From contig SCST01000268.1 of the NCBI GenBank assembly GCA_004299465.1, positions 1-5,624 on the forward strand: 5,624 bases of DNA. The letters run 5' to 3'. The notes beneath the pieces were generated by a model. That model saw only the letters and a program-made list of their open reading frames with translations. It ran no database searches and was not told where the DNA came from. Origin of the DNA: Methylovulum sp. (GTDB taxonomy: Bacteria; Pseudomonadota; Gammaproteobacteria; Methylococcales; Methylomonadaceae). Positions 1 to 5,624 of this stretch are shown here, piece by piece. The stretch's first letter is position 1; every line of letters begins with the position of its first letter. The translations under genes and the position numbers were made by a program.

Positions 1-235
1 AGAAAACGTCTAAGTATTGAAAACCGGCAACGCCTAATTGTCACGCGAAACGTAGGGCGCGCCGCGCGCGCCTGTTCCGGTACCGAGCCGCCGATGGCGC
101 GCGCAGCGCGCCCTACGGTGAGAAAAGGCTGAATAATGACCTCTTGCAAAAACTTCAACGCTTTTTGAGTCAGATGGGAGTAATATTGTATCAATGTTTA
201 TCCATGCAAATTTGTGGCTGGCTGAGTTTTTAGGC
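1..235. other. Non-coding region downstream of the operon
   Basis: Apart from the inverted repeat at 51-117, no gene, tRNA or clear promoter was seen here. The stretch 118-235 is clearly more AT-rich than the genes. It contains a weak imperfect hairpin (137-143 with 167-172 outside, A5 at 148-152 with T5 at 162-166 inside) and a short palindrome, CAAATTTG, at 207-214. The reading frame that crosses this stretch on the minus strand begins inside the HD-GYP gene in another frame and has no family resemblance. Transcription of the operon probably ends in or beyond this region. Confidence 0.6.
51..117. repeat. GC-rich 22-bp inverted repeat, REP-like hairpin
   Basis: The arms 51-72 and 96-117 are reverse complements at 21 of 22 positions, around a 23-nt loop. 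The single mismatch (C63 against A105) becomes a G-U pair in RNA read from the minus strand, so the transcript of the upstream operon can form an unbroken 22-bp stem. A further four pairs (41-44 with 118-121) can extend it past a 6-nt bulge. The loop holds the palindrome CGGTACCG at 78-85. The hairpin starts 118 nt beyond the HD-GYP stop codon. It has no following U-tract, so it is not a classical intrinsic terminator. A dispersed REP-type element, perhaps limiting 3' exonuclease decay or assisting termination, is the best guess. Confidence 0.7.
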
Positions 236-2512
236 TTAAACAGGCAGTTTGTAAGCCAGTTCACGGAAAAGCCGGATACAAGCATCCACAACCCTAGGGT
301 CATATAGCCTTCCCCGGTTGCGCTCGATTTCCTCCAGGGCCGTATCAATACCCAGCCCAGGGCGATACGGTCGGTGCGAGGAGATAGCTTCCACCACGTC
401 GGCCACCGTCAAAATGCGCGCTTCCAACAGAATCTGCCCCTCTGTGAGTCCTTGCGGATAGCCCGAGCCATCCAGCTTTTCATGATGCTGCAAGACGATG
501 TCCGCTATCGGCCAGGGATATTTTACATTTTTCAGGATATCGTATCCCGCCTGCGGGTGATCCTTGATGAGCATGTATTCGTTATGGGTGAGTTTGCCGG
601 GTTTGGAGAGGATTTCCGCCGGAACGCGGATTTTGCCCAGATCGTGAATGATCGCGGCAAAATGGATGCCGTGGATTTGCTCTTCCGCCAAGCCCATTTC
701 CCCGGCGATGGCTGTCGCCAGTTCGCCGACGCGCCGCTGATGGCCGGCGGTATAGGGGTCGCGGGCTTCCACGGTGGCTGCAATAGTTTGGATGGATTGT
801 TCCAGGCTTTGCCGCAGGAGGCTTGCCTGTTGCTCGTGTGCGGCACGGGTGCGTAGCGTGACAATGCCGTAGGCTAAGTCGTTAGCCAATTCCACCAGCA
901 ATTGGACTTCGTCGTCGTCGAAGGCGTCCGCCTCGGATGAGTAAATGCTTAAGCCGCCGAAAATCCTGCCGTCGCCGGAAAGCGGCATCGCGATGTTTGA
1001 AACGTAGCCGCGCGCCACCGCGGCATCTTTCCACGGCTTGAAGGCCGGGGCGCCGGCAAGGTCATGGCAAATCTGCGCTATTCCAGTACGTATGGCCTTG
1101 GCGACCGGCAATTGCCCCTGTTCCGTGTCCGCCCAGCTAAGGCCTTGCGTCCAATAATGGCCGCCCTCACTACCCGACCATGCTTTGGGCATGATGCTCT
1201 TTTCCGGGTCGTCCTCGGCATAGTCGACCACTGCCAGACGGTAACCGCCCTCTTCGACGATGACGTTCGTGACCGCCCGCAGTAATTCATCCTCGTTCGC
1301 CGCCCGCACCAGCGCCAGGTTGCCCGCCGACAATGTCCTGAGCGCGCGGTTAGCCCTACGTAGAGCATCCTCGGCGCGCTTGCGTTCGGTAATGTCGTCG
1401 AATACGGCGACAAAATATCCCTTGCTTGCACTATAGGCGGTAATGGCAAGCCACATGCCCCACACCGCCAGGTAAGTCTCGAATTTTTCCGGCTGGCCTG
1501 ACAAGGATACCCGTCCATAGATTTCCAACAATTCCGGGTTCGATTCGCGTATGCCGGGGATGAGTTCGCTGACCCTTTTGCCAATCACGTCCTTCAGCCC
1601 GGTAATTTTTTCGAATGCGCTGTTAATGCTGAGGTAAATGAAATCCACAGGCTCATCCTGCTCAAACAGCATTTTGCAATGCGCATAGCCTTCCAGCATA
1701 TTTTCAAACAGGAAGCGGTACCGTTCTTCACTTTCCCTCAGCGCGTTTTCGGCCCGCTTGCGTTCAGTAATGTCGCGGGTGATGCCCTGAATGAAACGCT
1801 GCTGCTGGATGTTCAACAGTTTGGCTGAAAACTCGATGGGGACAATCTTGCCATCAGGTTTTTGCATGTTGAAATCGCTGCCGCGCCCGCTTTCGGCTTC
1901 CCGGATTTCAACTAAGGTTTGTCGGGCCAGTTCATGCTGCTCTGCTGGCAATACGGCCCATGCCTTCAGTTCCTTAAGCTGTGCTAGCGTCCTGCCGGTC
2001 TGCTTTTCGAATTCAGGGTTGCAATCTACTATGTGCCAGGTCCCGCAATCGATCAGCACGATGCCATCCATAGCCTCGGTGAATAAAGCGCGGTATTTGC
2101 TTTCGGCAATCTTGCGTTCGCGGATGTCGCTCTCTTCTGACAGGGCGCGTTTGATGGCAGGCGCAAGCCGCACCAAGTGGTCTTTCAGCACATAGTCCAT
2201 AGCGCCCAGCTTGAGCAGTTCCACAGCCGCCTCATCCCCCAAGGCTCCGGTCACCATGATGACCGGAATCTCGGGATGCGTGCGATGCGCAAATTCCAAG
2301 GCGTCGCGGCCGCTATAGGCCGGCAGCTTGTAATCGGCGAGGATGATATTGGGTTTGAACTCGGCTAGCGCCTGCTCAAACGCTTTGCGCGTTTCCACCC
2401 GCAGGATGATGGGCAGCAGTTCGGCATCCCGCAGCTCGATTTCCTCCAGTTCCGCGTCGGATGGGGTATCTTCCAGGATCAGGATACGCAACTCCTCCAC
2501 CGGTTTGTCCAT
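236..2512 (-). CDS. REC-PAS-PAS-GAF-HD-GYP protein, predicted c-di-GMP phosphodiesterase
   Basis: This 758-residue response regulator is predicted to hydrolyse cyclic di-GMP to pGpG/GMP in the cytoplasm. Domains in order: REC at about 8-125 (acidic Glu14/Asp15, phospho-acceptor Asp60 in ILADYKLP, Thr88, Lys110); PAS at about 134-250 and 262-376, each ending in DITERK; GAF at about 400-555; a helical linker; and HD-GYP at about 565-755. The HD-GYP domain looks catalytically complete: His591 (TAGHQRRV), HDLGK at 623-627, His652, HHE at 676-678, the diagnostic DGSGYP at 681-686, Asp705, and RPYRP at 714-718. In the receiver, Lys110 is followed by Asp instead of the usual Pro. The ATG at 2512 lies 2 nt after the preceding stop and has only a weak GGG-containing ribosome site, so translation is probably coupled to the regulator gene. 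Stop is TAA at 238-236. Activity and control by phosphorylation are inferred from motifs. Confidence 0.95.
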   Translation of the reverse strand: MDKPVEELRILILEDTPSDAELEEIELRDAELLPIILRVETRKAFEQALAEFKPNIILADYKLPAYSGRDALEFAHRTHPEIPVIMVTGALGDEAAVELLKLGAMDYVLKDHLVRLAPAIKRALSEESDIRERKIAESKYRALFTEAMDGIVLIDCGTWHIVDCNPEFEKQTGRTLAQLKELKAWAVLPAEQHELARQTLVEIREAESGRGSDFNMQKPDGKIVPIEFSAKLLNIQQQRFIQGITRDITERKRAENALRESEERYRFLFENMLEGYAHCKMLFEQDEPVDFIYLSINSAFEKITGLKDVIGKRVSELIPGIRESNPELLEIYGRVSLSGQPEKFETYLAVWGMWLAITAYSASKGYFVAVFDDITERKRAEDALRRANRALRTLSAGNLALVRAANEDELLRAVTNVIVEEGGYRLAVVDYAEDDPEKSIMPKAWSGSEGGHYWTQGLSWADTEQGQLPVAKAIRTGIAQICHDLAGAPAFKPWKDAAVARGYVSNIAMPLSGDGRIFGGLSIYSSEADAFDDDEVQLLVELANDLAYGIVTLRTRAAHEQQASLLRQSLEQSIQTIAATVEARDPYTAGHQRRVGELATAIAGEMGLAEEQIHGIHFAAIIHDLGKIRVPAEILSKPGKLTHNEYMLIKDHPQAGYDILKNVKYPWPIADIVLQHHEKLDGSGYPQGLTEGQILLEARILTVADVVEAISSHRPYRPGLGIDTALEEIERNRGRLYDPRVVDACIRLFRELAYKLPV

Positions 2513-2514
2513 GA

Positions 2515-2970
2515 TTATTTACCCAATGTTGGAGGACGGTTGATCAGCAGCCAATAGAGCCCCAGCTCCGCCACTACCCTGGTAAATTCGTCGAAATCCA
2601 CGGGTTTGCTGATGTAGCTGTTGACGCCTAGGTCGTAGCTGGCTTTGACATCCGGGTCTTCTTTCGATGAGGTCAGCACCACCACCGGAATTTTCTTCGT
2701 GCGTTCATCCGCCTTGAGGCGGCGTAATACCTCCAGCCCGTCTATCTTGGGCAGCCGCAAGTCGAGCAACACCACTTTTGGGGCGTGTTCGGTTTTGCGG
2801 CTGGCATAGGCGCCGGTGGCGAACAGGAAATCCAGCGCCTCGGCCCCGTCCTTTACCCACACCAGCTTATTGGCGAGATTGCGCTCTTTTAGCGCCAGCA
2901 TAGCCAGTTCGGCGTCGGTTGGGTTGTCTTCCACCAGCAAAATTTCCGCGTTATTAATCAGCATCGTCAT
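2515..2970 (-). CDS. Rcp1-like single-domain response regulator
   Basis: This 151-residue protein is a stand-alone receiver with no DNA-binding or enzymatic output. It has the acidic pair Glu14/Asp15 (LLVEDNPTDAE), phospho-acceptor Asp70 (VVLLDLRLPKIDG), switch Thr100 (VVLTSS) and the Lys122-Pro123 pair (YISKPVD). The C-terminal tail LGLYWLLINRPP is typical of the Rcp1 family, whose members receive phosphate from phytochrome-type kinases such as Cph1 and dimerise through this end (family knowledge). The ATG at 2970 was chosen because AAAGGTGG (2983-2976) lies just upstream, leaving about 5-6 nt, and because the protein then begins directly before the first beta strand. An ATG at 2964 is a weaker alternative. 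An in-frame start at 3051 would add 27 residues lying within the kinase gene and is unlikely. The gene overlaps the kinase stop by 17 nt, so that kinase is its most likely partner. Confidence 0.95.
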   Translation of the reverse strand: MTMLINNAEILLVEDNPTDAELAMLALKERNLANKLVWVKDGAEALDFLFATGAYASRKTEHAPKVVLLDLRLPKIDGLEVLRRLKADERTKKIPVVVLTSSKEDPDVKASYDLGVNSYISKPVDFDEFTRVVAELGLYWLLINRPPTLGK

Positions 2971-5624
2971 GTTGTCCACCTTTAATAGGCAATGAGAAAT
3001 AAAATATTGCGCCTTCATCGACTGTGCCTTCCGCCCATACCCGCCCGCCATGCCGGGTGATGATACGCTTCACGATGGCAAGGCCAATTCCGGTCCCGTC
3101 GAATTCTTCAATACCATGTAAACGCTGGAACACGCCAAACAGTTTTTCGGCATATTGCATGTCGAAGCCCGCGCCGTTGTCCTTGACGTAGTAAATAATA
3201 TCCGCGCCCTCGGTGTATCCGCCCACCTCGACCAGAGCCAGCGCCTTGGGCTGGGTAAACTTGATGGCATTGCCCAGCAAGTTCTGCCAAACCTGGCGTA
3301 ACATCGCCGGATCACCGTGGCAAAGTGGTAGCGCATTGATCGCCAGGGTCAACTCACGCCCGGCACAGCCCGGCTTGAGTTCCTCGAACACTTCGCGCGC
3401 CAAGCCTTCCATGTCTATCTCGGACATCGACATGCCCAGCCGTCCCATGCGGGAAAAGGCCAGGATGTCGTCGATGAGCCGGCTCATGCGTTTGGTGTTG
3501 TCGCGCACTATATTCAAGTAGCGCTTGCCTTCGCTATCCAGCTTGTCTTCATAGCGTTTCAGTATCTGCTGCGAGAAACCATCAATCGCCCGCAACGGCA
3601 CACGCAGGTCGTGAGATACTGAGTAGGCAAAGCCTTCCAAATCCTTGTTGGCGACTTCGAGCTTCGCGGTGCGCTGCCGCACCAGTTCTTCCAGGTGTTC
3701 ATGGTATTTACGCAATTCTTCTTCGGATTGTTTGCGCTCGGTGATGTCGCGCGCCGTAGCATAAGTGACGCCATCGTTTTTGTCATAGTAGGCCGTCCAC
3801 GATAGCACAACTACCCTGCCGTCTTTGCAGACATAGCGGTTCTCAAAATTCATGGAGGGGCGAACTGCAACCTGGAGTTTCATTTCATCCGCAGTCTTTT
3901 GGCGATCTTCGGGCAGGATAAAATCCAGAAACGGCTTTGCAACAAGCTCGCTTTCATCATATCCGGTCAGCAACACGAAGGCGGGATTGACCTGCTTGAA
4001 ACAGCCGTAAGGGTCGGCAATACACATCGGATCAATCGAAAGCCGGAAAAACTTGAAATACTGTTCCCGCTCCCGTTCCAGGAGCTTGCGTTCGGTGATG
4101 TCGCTAAACACGACTACCGCCCCGGTAATTTGTTCCGCCTCCCGAGTCGGCGTGCTGACAAATTCAACGGGGAAGCCGTTACCATCCTTACGCCAGTACA
4201 TATCCACGCCGCGATGAGTTGCGCCTTGTTGGTATGCGGCGAGAACCGGGCATTCTTCCTGCGGGTAGGGGCTGCCATCTTGCCTGGTGTGATGAAACAT
4301 AGAATGGCTGTGTTGGCCAACAAGTTCATAGACCGTAAAACCAAGCATTTGCGATGCTGCAGGATTAATGAAAGTACATCGACCATTAATGTCCAGTCCG
4401 TAAATACCTTCACCCGCAGAATCCAGGATCAACCGGTTTCGTAAGCTGAGTTGCATCGCTTCCTGTTCTGCTTTCTTACGCTTGGTGATGTCGCGCGCTA
4501 CGGCAAACACGCCCACCACGTCGTTCTTGTCGTTCCGGTACACACTGGCGTTGTACAGCACTTCCATTACATTGCCGGACACATGCCGCAGGGTCAACGG
4601 GTAATCCATAACGGCTCCCTTCGCGAACACTTCCTGATAGCCTGCGCGCGCCTTGTCCGGTTCGGTGAAATAATCCGAGAAGTCGCTGCCGACCAGCGCG
4701 TTGCGGGACGCGCCGGTAGCCTGCACCGTCGCCTCGTTGACGTCGGTGATCTTGCCCTCCGCGCTGATGGTTACCAGCGGGTCCAGGCTCGCCTCGATAA
4801 GGCTGCGCGCATATTGCAATGCGGAGCGCAGTTGTTCTTCCGCCTGCTTGCGCTCGGTGATGTCCTGAAGCGATGCGATGACGTAGTCGACTAATCCGTC
4901 AGGTTTGCGTTGGCAGGCAACCGTCAAATCGGTATGGATGATCTGTTTGTCTTTACGGAAAAACCTTTTGTTCATCGAATAACGTTCGATTTCCCCTGAC
5001 AAAAGTTTGCTGAACTGCGCCATATCCGCTTCTAGATCGTCGGGATGCGTCAGCGCTGTCCAGGTCATTTTGCACAGTTCTTCTTTTGTATACCCTAGCA
5101 TTTCACACAGACGGCGGTTTACTTGCAGCCATTCCTGGCCCAGCGAAGTGATGGCCATGCCCACTTGTCCCAACTCAAAATAGTTGCGAAAAAGGGCTTC
5201 ACTTTGCGCCAATTCCTGTTCCATGCGCTTGCGCTCGGTGATGTCCTTGTTCATGATCATCCAGACTTCGCCGTGTTTGGGATGCGTAAACACGGAAGCC
5301 GAAGCGGCGCACCAAAAACGCTTGCCATCCCTGGTTATATTTTCCGTCTGTCCTTGCCAGACCCCTTTTTGGGACAGTGTCGCACCAATAGCGGCGGTGA
5401 TTTCTTCTGTCGAGTCATCGGTTCGAGCGAACAGCACTGAAAAAAACTTCCCGGCCAATTCGCCAGGGCCATAACCGAACATGCGCTCGGCTCCCGGATT
5501 GGTATAAACAATGACGCCATCGGTTGCATGAACCAGCAACACCGCTTCGGTCATCTGCGCTATCATCCTGGACTGGAGATAAATGTCTTCCTGTACGGAT
5601 TGCCTGCTGATCCGCAAATGCCGG
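2954..5624 (-). CDS. Multi-PAS sensor histidine kinase (5'-partial)
   Basis: This is a hybrid-less sensor kinase that autophosphorylates on histidine and passes the phosphate to a separate receiver. Residues are numbered with codon 5615-5617 as 1. Five PAS domains are visible at about 17-128, 137-254, 266-378, 390-508 and 518-627, each ending in a DITERK/DITKRK motif. A predicted coiled-coil linker (about 628-660) leads to HisKA with the H-box SVSHDLRVPLR (phospho-acceptor His669). The HATPase domain follows: N-box NLLGNAIKFT (Asn783), G1 DNGAG (813-817), F-box LFGVF (826-830) and G2 GTGIGLAIV (841-849). The kinase core is therefore intact and resembles those next to bacteriophytochromes and Rcp1-type regulators. 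No membrane helix is visible. The frame stays open to the right edge. The only early candidate starts are a TTG at 5617 and an ATG at 5566 inside the helix before PAS1, neither with a clear ribosome site, so the true start lies outside. The ligands of the PAS domains cannot be told from sequence. Confidence 0.95.
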   Translation of the reverse strand, partial: RHLRISRQSVQEDIYLQSRMIAQMTEAVLLVHATDGVIVYTNPGAERMFGYGPGELAGKFFSVLFARTDDSTEEITAAIGATLSQKGVWQGQTENITRDGKRFWCAASASVFTHPKHGEVWMIMNKDITERKRMEQELAQSEALFRNYFELGQVGMAITSLGQEWLQVNRRLCEMLGYTKEELCKMTWTALTHPDDLEADMAQFSKLLSGEIERYSMNKRFFRKDKQIIHTDLTVACQRKPDGLVDYVIASLQDITERKQAEEQLRSALQYARSLIEASLDPLVTISAEGKITDVNEATVQATGASRNALVGSDFSDYFTEPDKARAGYQEVFAKGAVMDYPLTLRHVSGNVMEVLYNASVYRNDKNDVVGVFAVARDITKRKKAEQEAMQLSLRNRLILDSAGEGIYGLDINGRCTFINPAASQMLGFTVYELVGQHSHSMFHHTRQDGSPYPQEECPVLAAYQQGATHRGVDMYWRKDGNGFPVEFVSTPTREAEQITGAVVVFSDITERKLLEREREQYFKFFRLSIDPMCIADPYGCFKQVNPAFVLLTGYDESELVAKPFLDFILPEDRQKTADEMKLQVAVRPSMNFENRYVCKDGRVVVLSWTAYYDKNDGVTYATARDITERKQSEEELRKYHEHLEELVRQRTAKLEVANKDLEGFAYSVSHDLRVPLRAIDGFSQQILKRYEDKLDSEGKRYLNIVRDNTKRMSRLIDDILAFSRMGRLGMSMSEIDMEGLAREVFEELKPGCAGRELTLAINALPLCHGDPAMLRQVWQNLLGNAIKFTQPKALALVEVGGYTEGADIIYYVKDNGAGFDMQYAEKLFGVFQRLHGIEEFDGTGIGLAIVKRIITRHGGRVWAEGTVDEGAIFYFSLPIKGGQHDDAD
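2976..2983 (-). promoter_or_regulatory. Ribosome binding site of the Rcp1-like regulator
   Basis: Read on the minus strand the sequence is AAAGGTGG, followed by ACAAC and the ATG at 2970. The AGGTG core matches the anti-Shine-Dalgarno sequence at normal spacing. It lies inside the last codons of the kinase gene and decides the start at 2970 over the ATG at 2964 and over the longer in-frame extension. Confidence 0.7.

Noticed and set aside
137..172. Imperfect hairpin considered as an intrinsic terminator
   Set aside because: The inner stem is only A-T pairs, the outer six pairs contain a bulge, and no U-tract follows on the minus strand.
233..257. Inverted repeat GGCTTA/TAAGCC spanning the HD-GYP stop codon
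   Set aside because: Six pairs around a 13-nt loop, mostly within coding sequence, are easily explained by chance.
34..348. 104-codon minus-strand reading frame running from the end of the HD-GYP gene through the inverted repeat
   Set aside because: It overlaps the HD-GYP C-terminus in another frame, is partly a translation of the GC-rich hairpin, and resembles no family I know.
2971..3051. 27-residue N-terminal extension of the Rcp1-like regulator from an upstream in-frame start
   Set aside because: It lies entirely within the kinase gene, and the good ribosome site at 2976-2983 points to the ATG at 2970.
3899..4444. Long plus-strand reading frame (181 codons) opposite the kinase, and a similar one at 374-856
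   Set aside because: Both are antisense to well-supported domains, show no recognisable motif, and are expected by chance in GC-rich coding sequence.
2954..5624. Bacteriophytochrome identity for the kinase
   Set aside because: The kinase core and Rcp1-like partner resemble phytochrome systems, but the visible part has only PAS domains and no GAF-PHY chromophore module; the unseen N-terminus leaves this undecided.

Overview
The window holds one densely packed signalling operon, all on the minus strand, plus about 235 bp of non-coding sequence at its left (downstream) end. In order of transcription it reads: a multi-PAS sensor histidine kinase whose 5' end lies beyond the right edge; a small single-domain response regulator of the Rcp1 type; and a REC-PAS-PAS-GAF-HD-GYP protein predicted to hydrolyse cyclic di-GMP. 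No mobile element, CRISPR array, tRNA or rRNA was recognised.

The fairly GC-rich coding sequence, the stacked PAS domains ending in DITERK-type motifs, the Rcp1-like regulator next to a phytochrome-type kinase, and the GC-rich hairpin repeat starting with GTAGGGCGCG all suggest an environmental proteobacterium. A freshwater or sediment betaproteobacterium (for example of the Nitrosomonadales/Gallionellaceae kind) would fit, but this placement is inferred from general resemblance only.

Layout: 1-235 is non-coding and carries a near-perfect 22-bp inverted repeat (51-72 with 96-117). 236-2512 is the HD-GYP gene. 2515-2970 is the Rcp1-like regulator. 2954-5624 is the 5'-truncated kinase. The kinase stop overlaps the regulator start by 17 nt, and only 2 nt separate the regulator stop from the HD-GYP start, so all three are probably made from one mRNA with translational coupling.

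Working model (inference): the kinase has no receiver of its own, and the HD-GYP protein has a receiver but no kinase. The kinase integrates signals through at least five PAS domains and phosphorylates Asp70 of the small regulator, Asp60 of the HD-GYP protein, or both. Phosphorylation of the second would couple sensing to c-di-GMP breakdown, and so to motility or biofilm state. The small regulator has no output domain and may act by protein contact or as a competing phosphate sink. The visible proteins show no membrane segment or signal peptide and look cytoplasmic, but the unseen kinase N-terminus could change that.
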